Shown: positions 10,009-19,171 of the stretch, one piece after another
Position numbering within the stretch: position 1 is the first letter of the stretch
Layout of the letters: every line of letters starts with the position of its first letter
NCBI RefSeq assembly: GCF_002198735.1
Contig: NZ_MWLO01000128.1
Span: forward strand, 10,812 to 74,811
Source: Ideonella sp. A 288
GTDB lineage: Bacteria > Pseudomonadota > Gammaproteobacteria > Burkholderiales > Burkholderiaceae_C
Direction of reading: 5' to 3'
Length of the DNA: 64,000 bases
Made by a program: the position numbers and the translations under genes
The notes under the pieces: model-generated
What the model was told of the DNA's origin: nothing
Databases searched by the model: none
The model's input: the letters and a program-made list of their open reading frames with translations, nothing else

Positions 10009-10845
10009 CTACATGCCCTTGAACAGGTGCGCGTACAGCCGGCTGGCGGTGAGGCGCTCGTTGCGCCCGCGCAGGCTCAGGAAGACCTTGCCCGATTCGT
10101 CGCGCACCGCGGTGGCGATGGCCGACGCGCGCACCACCAGGCCGCGGTGCACCTGCCAGAAGACCTGGGCATCGAGCTGCGGCAGCAACTCGCGCAGCGA
10201 CAGCCGGATCAGGTGCTCGCGATCGGCGGTGACGACGCGCACGTACTTGTCGGCGGCCTCGAAGTACAGCACCTCCGCCACCGGCACCAGGTGCACGGTG
10301 TTGCCCACGCCGGCCTGGATGACCTCGAGCCGCGGCGGCGAGGCCGCACCCGCGGTCCCCGGTGCGGCCCCTGGCCCGGCCCCCGGTGCGGACAGCAGCG
10401 CGCGCAGCTGGTCGATGGCCGAGGCCAGCCCGGCGGCCGCGGGTGCGGCCTCGGCCCGGCGGTCGGCCAGGCGGGTCTGCAGCCGCTTGATGCACGCCGC
10501 CAGGCGCGCCGTCTCCACCGGCTTGACCAGGTAGTCCACCGCCTGGGCCTCGAAGGCGCTGACGGCGTACTGGTCGTAGGCGGTGACGAACACCAGCAAG
10601 GGGAAGGGCGCGTCGGCCGGCCAGTCCTCCGCCAGGGCCTGCGCGGCCTCCAGCCCGGTCTGGCCCGGCATGCGGATGTCGAGGAAGCACACCGACGGCC
10701 GCAGCGCCAGCGCCTGCGCCACGGCACTCAACCCGTCACCGACGTTGGCGGCGATGACCAGTTCGGGCCACAGGCTGGCCAGGTCGGCCTGCAGCGCGGC
10801 GGCGAGCAGGGGTTCGTCTTCGGCGATCAGGGCGGTGGGCGTCAT
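10009..10845 (-). CDS. LytTR-family response regulator (AlgR/LytR type)
   Basis: 278 residues. Receiver domain ~1-120 with acidic pocket Glu9-Asp10, phospho-acceptor Asp56 (CFLDIRMPG) and the DYLVKP lysine near 111. An Ala/Gly/Pro linker runs ~130-170. The LytTR DNA-binding domain (~175-278) contains the family signatures VLYFEAADKYVRV and FWQVHRGLVV. It starts 22 bases after the histidine kinase on the same strand, forming a LytS/LytR-like pair. Because direct repeats typical of LytTR sites precede DUF2306, DUF6622 and the ABC operon, I infer these as its targets, including its own operon. Confidence 0.92.
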   Translation of the reverse strand: MTPTALIAEDEPLLAAALQADLASLWPELVIAANVGDGLSAVAQALALRPSVCFLDIRMPGQTGLEAAQALAEDWPADAPFPLLVFVTAYDQYAVSAFEAQAVDYLVKPVETARLAACIKRLQTRLADRRAEAAPAAAGLASAIDQLRALLSAPGAGPGAAPGTAGAASPPRLEVIQAGVGNTVHLVPVAEVLYFEAADKYVRVVTADREHLIRLSLRELLPQLDAQVFWQVHRGLVVRASAIATAVRDESGKVFLSLRGRNERLTASRLYAHLFKGM

Positions 10846-10867
10846 GGCGGGGTGTCGTGCGGGGGCG

Positions 10868-11986
10868 TCATGCGGGAACGTTCGGCAGCGGCAGCGGCAG
10901 CGTCACCGTGGCCAGCGTGCCGCCGTCGGGGCCGTCGGCGGGCTGCAGCGTCAGGCCGGCGCGGTCACCGAACAGCGTGGCCAGGCGCTCGCGCACCTGG
11001 GCCGTGCCGAAGCCGGTGCCCGCGCTGGCCGGCGCCGCGGCCAGGCCGACGCCGGTGTCGCGCACGGCCAGCCGCAGCAGCGGGCCGTCGCGGCGGGCGC
11101 TCAGCTCGATGCGGCCGCCGGCCACCTTGGGCTCCAGCCCGTGGTGGATGCAGTTCTCCACCAGCGGCTGCAGCAGCAGCGGCGGCACCGGCAGCGTGCG
11201 CAGGTCGTCGGGCAGGTCCAGAACCACCTGCAGCCGCGGCCCCATGCGGATGGCCATCAGCGCCAGGTAGTCGGCCACGCGGTCGAACTCCGCCGACAAC
11301 GGGTGGCGGTCGCTGCGCGACGCGTTGAGCGTGGCGCGCAGGAAGCCGATCAGGTGGTCGAGCATGGCCTGCGCGCGCGCCGGGTCCAGGCCGATCAGCA
11401 CCCGCAGGTTGGCCAGTGTGTTGAACAGCATGTGCGGCTCGAGCTGCGATTGCAGCAGCTTCAGCTGCGTCTCGACCGAGGTGCGTCGTGCCGCCTCGGC
11501 CATGGCCTCGATCGTGGCCATGCGGCCGCGCGAGTAGAAGAAGAAGGTCGTGCCCACCGAGGCGACCAGGGTGACCAGCAGGATCACCGCCAGGACACGC
11601 GGGTTGCCGGTGAAGATGCCGTGCGTCCGCGTGTTGCCGGTGATCAGGTCGCCGAGGTGCGACCCGGCCCAGTAGCCGCCGATGGAGCTGATCACCACCC
11701 AGGGCGCCATCAGGGTCCAGCCGGGCCAGTCCGACACCAGGCTCGCCCGGTCCGGTTCGCGCCGCCGCAACCAGGCGGCCATCGCGTAGCGGCCGCCTTC
11801 GATCGACCACTGGATCAGCGTGCCGATGCACAGCGAGTACACCAGCATGTTGCCGAACGAGTCGCCGAACAGCACGCTCAGGAAGGCCGCCACGCCCACA
11901 CACAGCGGCACCCCGATGCGCAGCTCGGTCCACAGGAACTGCAGCGGCGTGCGCGGCGCTTGGGGCGAATCGGGGGGCAGGTGCAT
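10868..11986 (-). CDS. LytS-type membrane sensor histidine kinase
   Basis: 372 residues. Four transmembrane helices (about 24-41, 46-62, 92-109, 133-152) are followed by a signalling helix and the His_kinase domain. The phospho-accepting His185 lies in QLEPHMLFNTL, the LytS-family motif. The catalytic core has LLQPLVENCIHHGLEP (N box), RDTGVGL (G1) and GTGFG (G2). The start at 11986 begins MHLPPDS before the first helix. It phosphorylates the regulator encoded 22 bases downstream. The input signal is unknown; no large periplasmic domain is present, so it probably senses membrane or envelope state. Confidence 0.9.
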   Translation of the reverse strand: MHLPPDSPQAPRTPLQFLWTELRIGVPLCVGVAAFLSVLFGDSFGNMLVYSLCIGTLIQWSIEGGRYAMAAWLRRREPDRASLVSDWPGWTLMAPWVVISSIGGYWAGSHLGDLITGNTRTHGIFTGNPRVLAVILLVTLVASVGTTFFFYSRGRMATIEAMAEAARRTSVETQLKLLQSQLEPHMLFNTLANLRVLIGLDPARAQAMLDHLIGFLRATLNASRSDRHPLSAEFDRVADYLALMAIRMGPRLQVVLDLPDDLRTLPVPPLLLQPLVENCIHHGLEPKVAGGRIELSARRDGPLLRLAVRDTGVGLAAAPASAGTGFGTAQVRERLATLFGDRAGLTLQPADGPDGGTLATVTLPLPLPNVPA

Positions 11987-12020
11987 GGGGCGGGACGGGC
12001 AGTCGGGCGATTGTGGAGGA

Positions 12021-12533
12021 TCACGCCGCCTGCAGCGCCAGGGCCGGGCGGCCGGCCTGCAGCAGGCGGCGGGCGCGCGCCGCGAGCAGCCCGCTGGGCA
12101 GGCCATACAGCGCACTGGCGCCGGCGGCGAACAGCGGCAGATCGGCCAGCTGGGGCACGATGGCCAGCGAGACCGAGCCGACGTAGCGCAGCATGAAGAT
12201 CGCCACGATCAGCACCAGCGGCGCCCAGCTGCCACCGATCGCGAAGCGGCCACCGGCCAGCGCCTGCACGCGCAGCGGCGGCATCAGGTGCCGGGACAGC
12301 GCGATGCCGAGCGCGAAGCCGGCGAGCCAAACCGGCTGCACGGTGGCGTGCCAGCCGAAGGCGCTCGCGGCACCGAAGAACGACAGCAGGCCCAGCGCGA
12401 TCGGCTGCACCAGTGCGCGGCCGCGCGACACCTCGTGGTCGCGGGCCTGGTGCAGCCCCAGGGCCACCAGCGCGGCCAGCAGGGCCCAGACCCAGATCGG
12501 GGTGCGGGTGATGATGAGAAGGATGAGGTTCAT
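12021..12533 (-). CDS. DUF6622-like membrane protein
   Basis: 170 residues with about five hydrophobic helices and no signal peptide; inner membrane. The start MNLILLIITRTPIWVWALLA fits small proteobacterial membrane proteins I know as DUF6622; function unknown. It is the first gene of a unit with the histidine kinase (34-base gap) and response regulator. The phased repeats at 12602-12634 sit 70 bases before its start, so the whole sensor unit is probably autoregulated. It may be an accessory to the kinase. Confidence 0.65.
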   Translation of the reverse strand: MNLILLIITRTPIWVWALLAALVALGLHQARDHEVSRGRALVQPIALGLLSFFGAASAFGWHATVQPVWLAGFALGIALSRHLMPPLRVQALAGGRFAIGGSWAPLVLIVAIFMLRYVGSVSLAIVPQLADLPLFAAGASALYGLPSGLLAARARRLLQAGRPALALQAA

Positions 12534-12601
12534 GGCGGGCTCCGGTGCAGTGGTTCGATGGGCTCATCGTCGCGCCCAGGCGTCCGCGTCGCAGCCCCGG
12601 C

Positions 12602-12634
12602 GCGACGGAATGCGCGCTGCCGTCGCGAAGTGCC
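12602..12634 (-). promoter_or_regulatory. Paired LytTR-type direct repeats upstream of DUF6622-kinase-regulator
   Basis: On the coding strand GGCACTTCGCGAC (12622-12634) and CGCATTCCGTCGC (12602-12614), 20 bases apart. Aligned without gaps to the pair at 17454-17486, 25 of the 32 bases 12603-12634 agree. The core element (plus-strand TGGTTCGATGGG, 12551-12562) lies 45 bases from the repeat. Confidence 0.68.
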
Positions 12635-12669
12635 GCCTTGGCGGCGCCTCGTGGCCGGCCTCGGGTTGA

Positions 12670-13977
12670 TCAGAACGCCCAGGTGGCCGCGACCACGCCG
12701 GTGGCACGCTGCGGCAACTGCGCGAAGACCGAGTCCGCCGGCCCGCCGTAGACGCGCCAGGCGGCGTTGAGCCGCACCCGGTCGCCCTGCCATTGCAGGC
12801 CGGCCGTGAGGGCGCGGCCGCGGTCGGCCGGCGTCCACAGCAGGTCCAGCGTCGCCAGCCAGGGGCCCGGCTGCCAGGAGCCACGCACGAACAGGTTGTC
12901 GCGGCGCAGGTTGGGGCTGTCCAGCGGCGTGGCCTGCCAGGCCAGGTTCCCGGCGAGGGCACCGGCCGGCGCCCCCGAGCCGGGCAGGGTGCGGGTTCGC
13001 GCCGTCCAGGCGTCCCAGTCGCGGTCGGGCAGGGCCGTGCCGTCGTGCCAGGCCTCGACCAGCAGGCCCTGTTGCGAGGCACCGGTCCAGCTCAGGCCGA
13101 CCAGCCACTGCGCGGTGCCTCCGCGCTGCTGCAGTTGCCAGGGGTTGGCGGCCCGCGGTTCGGCCGCTGCCAAGGTCGGCGTGCGCCAGCCCTCGTGCCG
13201 CTGCAGCCCGCGCCAGGACGCGTGCAGTTCCAGTTCGTCACCCGCCACCCAGGCCACCGCCGCGCCGATGGAGCCGCGGGTGCGCCGGCCGAGGCGGGCA
13301 AAGCCGTGCCAGTCGGCGGCGCCCACGCGCCAGTACCCGCGGGCCGCCAGCGCGCTTTCGTCGGCGCGTCGGGATTCGTCGGGTGCGGCGTTCAGCTGCT
13401 GTGGATTCACCCACACCAGCGTGCCGGCGGTGTCGCTGCCGAAGTGGTCGATCTGCAGCAGCGGCCGGCCCTCGGGCGTGGTGCCCAGCAGGGTGCGGCG
13501 CGCCTCCTGCTGCACCACGTCGTTGGGCCGGAAGCCCTGGCCCACGTCCCAGCCCACCACTTTCTTGCCGGCGGCCAGGCCCCAGGCGTCGAGGTCGGTG
13601 GCCAGGTAGAACTCGTTGAAGCGGGCCTGGCTGCGGCCGGACCGGTCCGGTGCGTCGCCCTGCGGCCGTGTGTGCCAGGCCAGCGCGTCGACGCCCAGCG
13701 ACCAGGCCTGCGTCCCCAGGCGCGTGCGCAGCGTCTGGCGCCAGCCGGCCTCGGCCACCCAGGCGCCCGGGGTGGGCTCGGCGATGTCGGGGGCCAGCGC
13801 GTGAGCGAGCGCCAGCGGGCCGCGGTCGGACGCCACGCGCGCGTCCCAGCGCAGGCGCAACTCGCCGGCGCCTGCATCGGCGTCGGTGCCGGCCTCGGCC
13901 GCCCGCACCGCCTGGCAAGCCAACGCAGCGGCCAGCGCCACGGCCCAGGCGGCCACCGCGGATCTCGGCATGCGCAT
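12670..13977 (-). CDS. Outer-membrane beta-barrel protein of the ABC export operon
   Basis: 435 residues. A signal peptide (about 1-27, ending ACQAVRAAEA) precedes a mature chain rich in alternating polar/hydrophobic strands and aromatic girdle residues, ending in a terminal Phe (ATWAF), the usual signal for insertion by the BAM complex. I do not recognise a named family; DUF1302-like porins are a possible comparison. It is the last gene of a five-gene unit (TPR protein, ATPase, permease, LolA-like protein, barrel), with 3 bases from the preceding stop. It probably forms the outer-membrane end or acceptor of that export system. Confidence 0.7.
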   Translation of the reverse strand: MRMPRSAVAAWAVALAAALACQAVRAAEAGTDADAGAGELRLRWDARVASDRGPLALAHALAPDIAEPTPGAWVAEAGWRQTLRTRLGTQAWSLGVDALAWHTRPQGDAPDRSGRSQARFNEFYLATDLDAWGLAAGKKVVGWDVGQGFRPNDVVQQEARRTLLGTTPEGRPLLQIDHFGSDTAGTLVWVNPQQLNAAPDESRRADESALAARGYWRVGAADWHGFARLGRRTRGSIGAAVAWVAGDELELHASWRGLQRHEGWRTPTLAAAEPRAANPWQLQQRGGTAQWLVGLSWTGASQQGLLVEAWHDGTALPDRDWDAWTARTRTLPGSGAPAGALAGNLAWQATPLDSPNLRRDNLFVRGSWQPGPWLATLDLLWTPADRGRALTAGLQWQGDRVRLNAAWRVYGGPADSVFAQLPQRATGVVAATWAF

Positions 13978-13980
13978 GGC

Positions 13981-14739
13981 TCACTCCAGCGTGGGGTTGC
14001 GGGCCAGGAACATCGGGTTCAGCCAGGTGTCGGGCACCTGGCGCGTCTGCCGCGACAGGTAGCGCACCCGGGTCTCCTTGTTGGCACCCAGCTTGTCCAC
14101 CAGCACCATCTCGTCCACCCGCGTCGGCGCGGCGGGCTTGTCCAGGGTGAAGCGGGCCTGCTTGGCCAGCTTGTCGGACAGCACGTACAGGTCGGCCGCG
14201 ATCGGCTCGTGGTGCTGCTGGCCCAGCCACAGCTCGATGCGCTGGTAGCTCAGACCCTTGCGCGTGGCGGCCAGCGACAGGTGCAGGCAGGGCCTGGCAC
14301 CGCAGGTCTCCTCGGCCACCACGGTGCCGGCGTAATCGTCGGCCCAGCTCATCGTGGCGATGTCGCCGGTGGAGGCCTCGCCCAGCAGCTTCTGCGACGG
14401 CGTGATGCGCATCGGCCGGGCGCTGCCGGGCAGCAGCAGCCAGAAGTCGTCGCCCAGCATCAGCACCTTCTGCCCGGCCTCGGCGGGCGAGCGCATCAGC
14501 ACCAGCGACTTGCGCTGTGCCTGGGTGAACACGGTGTAGCGGCGCTCCTTGTCGACGCTGCCGTCCTGTCGCAGCAGCGTCACCTGCGTCTCGACCTGCA
14601 GGTTGTCGGCGCCGGTGCGGTAGCGGTCGGCGGCTTTCAGCAGCGCACCGACGTCGGTAGCGCCGCCGGCGGCGGTGCCCAGGGCGAGTGCGATCGGCAG
14701 CAGGGCCATGCGCAGGCGCGACACGAATGGGGTGGTCAT
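13981..14739 (-). CDS. LolA-like outer-membrane lipoprotein-sorting protein
   Basis: 252 residues with a signal peptide (about 1-27). The mature part resembles the LolA-like family PF17131: an open beta-barrel fold with LLKAADRYR near the start, SPAEAGQKVLMLGDDFWLLLPG in the middle and RIELWLGQQ later. Such periplasmic carriers bind acyl chains and accompany MacB/LolCDE-like ABC permeases. Two Cys (CGARPC) may form a disulfide. Gene order places it between the permease and the barrel, so it probably ferries a hydrophobic cargo across the periplasm. The cargo is unknown. Confidence 0.82.
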   Translation of the reverse strand: MTTPFVSRLRMALLPIALALGTAAGGATDVGALLKAADRYRTGADNLQVETQVTLLRQDGSVDKERRYTVFTQAQRKSLVLMRSPAEAGQKVLMLGDDFWLLLPGSARPMRITPSQKLLGEASTGDIATMSWADDYAGTVVAEETCGARPCLHLSLAATRKGLSYQRIELWLGQQHHEPIAADLYVLSDKLAKQARFTLDKPAAPTRVDEMVLVDKLGANKETRVRYLSRQTRQVPDTWLNPMFLARNPTLE

Positions 14740-14749
14740 GGCAGGTCCT

Positions 14750-15960
14750 TCAGGTGTGGGCCAGGGCGTCGACGATGGGCTGGCGCACCGTGCGCCGCGC
14801 CACCCAGGCCGAGGCCAGCAGGGCCAGCGACAGCATCGCCAGCAGCGTGACGGCGTACAGCGCCGGATCGAGGGCGACGTTCAGCGGGTAGCTGTCGCTG
14901 CGGCCCGGCGGCGGCGGCATCTGCACCGGGAACAGCAGCAGGCCGATCGACACGGTCAGCGACAGCAGCGCACCGGCCAGGGCACCGACACCGCCCAGGA
15001 TCAGCCCTTCCAGGGCGAAGCTCGTGATGAGCTGCGAGGGCAGGGTGCCCACCGCGCGCAAGGTGCCGATCTCGCGGGTGCGCTCGATCACGGCCATGGC
15101 CATCGCGTTGGTGACGACGAACACCACGATCACGCCGATGATCAGGCCCAGCGCGCCGAAGATGCGGTTGTAGAGGTCCTTGACGCTGCGGTAGAAGGTG
15201 GCCTGGTCGATCCAGGTGCGCACCGCCAGCTGCGGCAGGGCGGCCTGCACGCGGGCCTGGGCCGCGCCGGTCGATTCCATCCGGTCGAGGAACACGCCCA
15301 GGCTCGACACGCGCGCAGTGGCCAGCAGCTTCTGCGCAGTGGCGAGGTCGGTGTAGACCAGGCGCTTGTCCATCTCGGGCACCCCGGTGGCGAACACGCC
15401 CACCACCGTCACGTCCAGTGCGTTGAGCGCGCCCTCGGTGGTGCTGGCCATCAGCGTGAGGCCGGTGCCGGGCTGCGCCTTCAGGCTGCGCGCCAGGCCT
15501 TCGCCCAGCATCACCTCCAGGTGCTGGCCGGAGGAAAGCACGCGGCCGGAACGCATCGCCAGGAAGGGGCCCTTGACCGCAAACTCGGCGTCCGGGTCGA
15601 TGCCGGCGGCCATCATCACGGTGCTCTTGTCGCCGTTGCCGATGAGCCCCGAGAACTCGATGCGCGGCAGCACCTGGCGCACCGCGTCGTCGGCGAGCAG
15701 GCGGGCGCGCAGCGCGTCGGCGTCGTCCAGGCCGTGCTGCAGCGGCACGTCCTCGTCCTGCGTGAACTGCGCCGGGCGCGCCACGATGAGGTGGCCGCTG
15801 CTGCGCGCCGAGCCCTGGGCCAGCGACTGGTAGGTGTACAGCGCGAAGCCGCCGGCCAGCAGGATGGCGGCGGTGCCCAGCGCGGCGATGGTGACGGTGA
15901 CGGCCGAGCGCCGCCGGTTGCGCAGCGTGTTGCGCCAGGCGAACAGGAGCCAGCGGAGCG

Positions 15961-15964
<4 letters not shown>
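14750..15964 (-). CDS. ABC transporter permease, FtsX/MacB/LolC-E type
   Basis: 404 residues with the standard four-helix FtsX topology: helix 1 (~22-45), a ~210-residue periplasmic MacB-like domain (~46-260), then helices ~268-290, ~315-345 and ~375-395. ERTREIGTLRAVGT is the conserved coupling segment that contacts the ATPase. The ATG overlaps the stop of the ATPase gene by 4 bases. Such mechanotransmission permeases work on envelope substrates rather than pumping solutes. With a LolA-like partner downstream it probably extracts a lipoprotein or lipid from the inner membrane. Confidence 0.9.
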
Positions 15965-16740
<776 letters not shown>

Positions 16741-16741
16741 G

Positions 16742-17386
16742 TCACAACTCGCCGAGCCGGGCCTGCGCCTGCGCCGCGACGGGCGTGCCGCTGGTGCCGG
16801 CCTTCTGCAGCCAGAGCCGCGCCTCGTCGGTGCGCTTGTCCTTGGCCGCTTCCAGGCCGGCGCGCAGCCACACCTGGGCGCGGAACGCCATCGGCGCGGC
16901 CTCGAGCAGGGGGCTGCGCACCACCTCGTCCAGCAGCCTGGCGCCCCGCGCCCCGCGGTTGAACATCGACGGCAGGCTCAGGAAGGTGCTGGCGGCGGTG
17001 AAGCGCACTTCCAGCGTGGCCGGCACGCCCCGGTGGGCCGGCGCGTCGTGCGCCGGGGTGAGCTGCGCCAGGGCCTTGTCGAGCAATGCCAGCCCGTCCT
17101 CGGCGTGCGAGATCTTGCGCCAGGGCAGCAGGGTGGTCAGCGCCCGCATCGACGTGGCGGCGCCGGCGTAGGCGCGCAGCACGGGGTCGGTGGGCTCGGC
17201 GTCGGACAAGGCGCGCCACTGGGCCGCGGCGCCGTCGATGGCCGAGGTCTGGCCCTCGGTGGCGCGCTGGAACTGCGCCGTGGCGTCGGCGTAGGCCTGC
17301 GGGCTGACGGCGGCGGCCGGCGCGGCCACGAAGAGGTGCAGGCCGAGGGCCAGGACCAGGGGGGTGAGGGCGATGGGGCGGATCAT
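16742..17386 (-). CDS. Periplasmic helical-repeat (TPR-like) protein, first gene of the ABC operon
   Basis: 214 residues with a signal peptide (about 1-26, ending VAAPAAA). The mature chain is alanine-rich helical hairpins with a TPR-like periodicity; I cannot assign a family. The ATG at 17386 is preferred over 17410 because ggag lies at the right distance upstream. It heads the five-gene ABC export operon, one base from the ATPase frame. LytTR-type paired repeats begin 68 bases before the start. It is probably a periplasmic scaffold or assembly factor for the exporter; this is inference from position. Confidence 0.68.
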   Translation of the reverse strand: MIRPIALTPLVLALGLHLFVAAPAAAVSPQAYADATAQFQRATEGQTSAIDGAAAQWRALSDAEPTDPVLRAYAGAATSMRALTTLLPWRKISHAEDGLALLDKALAQLTPAHDAPAHRGVPATLEVRFTAASTFLSLPSMFNRGARGARLLDEVVRSPLLEAAPMAFRAQVWLRAGLEAAKDKRTDEARLWLQKAGTSGTPVAAQAQARLGEL

Positions 17387-17453
17387 GTCGGCGACTCCGG
17401 GGTTGAACATGGGACGCAGTCTGGTCAGGCCTGCGCCGCCGGTCAGCCGCTGC

Positions 17454-17486
17454 GCGACGAAACGCCCGGAGCTGTCGCGAAATGCC
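17454..17486 (-). promoter_or_regulatory. Paired LytTR-type direct repeats upstream of the ABC export operon
   Basis: On the coding strand GGCATTTCGCGAC (17474-17486) and GGCGTTTCGTCGC (17454-17466), 20 bases apart with 7 bases between. This is the best-matched pair of the three. The core element (plus-strand GGTTGAACATGGG, 17401-17413) is 46 bases from the proximal repeat. The rest of the 268-base divergent region 17387-17654 shows no other clear motif. Confidence 0.7.
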
Positions 17487-17654
17487 GTCCGAGGGCGCGA
17501 ATCCGCGGCCCGGGCGGCGTGGTGCCGGTGCATCGCGGACAAGCGCCGCCCACCGACAGGGCAGGGCACGGCCGGATCGCCGGACGCTGCCACCTTTGCA
17601 CTCCTTTACCTCGACGCAAGGCGGGCCACACGGGCTTGCCCCATCATGTGCAGC

Positions 17655-18263
17655 ATGAAGAACCTGCGTCCCGACCCGTCCTGGCGCCCCGCCGTGCGGG
17701 GCCTGTGTGCCGTTGCCGCGCTGCTGGCCCTGGGGGGCTGCGTGGTGGCGCCCGTGGCACCGTATCGCTCGGGCCCGGTGTATGCGCCGCAGGGGCGTGC
17801 GTTGCCGCCGGCCCCGACGCTGGCGCCGCTGTACTTCTACCCCGAGCGCAACCAGCCCGAGGCGCTGCAGGACCGCGACCGCTACGAGTGCTACCGCTGG
17901 GCCGTGCGCGAGACCGGCACCGACCCCGGCATGACGCCGGTGCGTCAGCCGATGCCGATGGCCGAACCCGGCCCGCCGCTTCGCGATGGGTCGGGTGTGG
18001 TGGCCGGTGCGGCCACCGGGGCAGTGATCGGTGCGGTGACCTCGTCGCCACGGCATTCGGGTGGCAACGCCGTCATCGGCGCCATCATTGGCGCGACGAT
18101 CGGCGCGGTGGCGCAGGAGTCGCGCGCGCAGGCCATCGAAGCCAACCAGGCCAGGCGCCAGCAGGCGGCCGAGGCCTCGGCCGCGGCGTCGCGCCAGCCG
18201 CACGACAACTTCCGCCGCGCCATGTCGGCCTGCATGCAGGGCCGCGGCTATCGGGTGGGCTGA
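17655..18263 (+). CDS. Glycine-zipper lipoprotein
   Basis: 202 residues. Lipobox LALGGC near residue 26-31 predicts signal peptidase II cleavage and a lipid anchor. Two glycine-zipper segments (about 115-127 and 138-151, GAATGAVIGAV and GAIIGATIGAV) predict membrane insertion or oligomerisation. The flanking sequence has the YECYRWAV and SACMQGRGYRV motifs also found in the next gene. The start at 17655 (MKNLRP) is chosen; ATG at 17646 would add three residues. A stress-related envelope role is usual for zipper lipoproteins but unproven here. Confidence 0.75.
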   Translation: MKNLRPDPSWRPAVRGLCAVAALLALGGCVVAPVAPYRSGPVYAPQGRALPPAPTLAPLYFYPERNQPEALQDRDRYECYRWAVRETGTDPGMTPVRQPMPMAEPGPPLRDGSGVVAGAATGAVIGAVTSSPRHSGGNAVIGAIIGATIGAVAQESRAQAIEANQARRQQAAEASAAASRQPHDNFRRAMSACMQGRGYRVG

Positions 18264-18313
18264 ACGGCGATGCCCGGCCCATCCACCGCACGTCAATGAC
18301 ACCCGGATCCGAC

Positions 18314-19135
18314 ATGACCGCTCAGCACGCTACCAGCCCCTTCGTCCGACGCCATGCGACCGGCACCGCCGTGCTGTTGATGACGCTGGCGGCCTTTGCA
18401 GCGCAGGCGGCACCCGACGGGGCACCGCCTCCTGCTCGTGACGGGTTCCGTGGCGGCGACCGCGATGGCCCCCGTCGCGGCGACCGCGAGGCAGTCCCGC
18501 GCGCTGGCGAACGCTACGCACCCCGCCCCGGGGGGCCAGGGGCAGGACGCTGGTTCGACGGTGCCCACGGCCACGCCCGCAGCTACCCCGCGCCCGGCGT
18601 GGCGGTGCGCCACCTGCCGCCGCGCAGCCGCATCGTCTTCTGGTCGGGCGTGAACTACGGCTTCTACGACGGCATCTGGTACGCGCCGGGGCCCTACGGC
18701 TACGCAGTGGCGCGGCCGCCCTACGGCGTGGTGGTGGGCGACCTGCCGCTGTTCCGCACCCTGGTGGTGGTGGGCGGCCTGAGCTACCTGTACGCCAACG
18801 GCGTGTACTACCGCGAACGCACCGAGGGCGGCTACGAGGTGGTGCCGGCGCCGGTGGCCGACGAGTCCGCACCGGCCGCTGCGGCGGCGATGCGCACCTT
18901 CGTGTACCCGCGCGCCAACCAGGGGCCGGAGCAGCAGGCCAGCGACGAGTACGAATGCCACCGCTGGGCGGTGACGCAGTCCGGCTTCGACCCCACCGTG
19001 GCGGCCACGGGTGCGCCGGGCGCCACGCCAGGCGCCGACCCCGCGGCACCGCCGCGCACGCCGATGGCGCTGCGCTCGGACTACCAGCGCGCGAAGAGCG
19101 CCTGCCTGGAAGGCCGCGGCTACACCGTCAAGTGA
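18314..19135 (+). CDS. DUF6515-like secreted protein
   Basis: 273 residues with a signal peptide (about 1-27, ending FAAQA). A low-complexity Gly/Asp/Arg segment follows (~32-75). The DUF6515-like core (~85-155) is rich in Tyr/Gly (VNYGFYDGIWY, YLYANGVYYRE). The C-terminal ~75 residues share YECHRWAV and SACLEGRGYTV with the preceding lipoprotein, suggesting a common module. It starts 50 bases after that gene on the same strand, likely one transcript. Function unknown. Confidence 0.72.
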   Translation: MTAQHATSPFVRRHATGTAVLLMTLAAFAAQAAPDGAPPPARDGFRGGDRDGPRRGDREAVPRAGERYAPRPGGPGAGRWFDGAHGHARSYPAPGVAVRHLPPRSRIVFWSGVNYGFYDGIWYAPGPYGYAVARPPYGVVVGDLPLFRTLVVVGGLSYLYANGVYYRERTEGGYEVVPAPVADESAPAAAAAMRTFVYPRANQGPEQQASDEYECHRWAVTQSGFDPTVAATGAPGATPGADPAAPPRTPMALRSDYQRAKSACLEGRGYTVK

Positions 19136-19171
19136 GTCGCGGCGCGGTGTGCCGCACCGGCCGCCAGTCGC

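Noticed and set aside
18264-18313. Fourth LytTR-regulated promoter before the DUF6515-like gene
   Set aside because: A CCCATCCACC stretch resembles the shared core, but no TTCGTC-type repeats lie at the expected distance.
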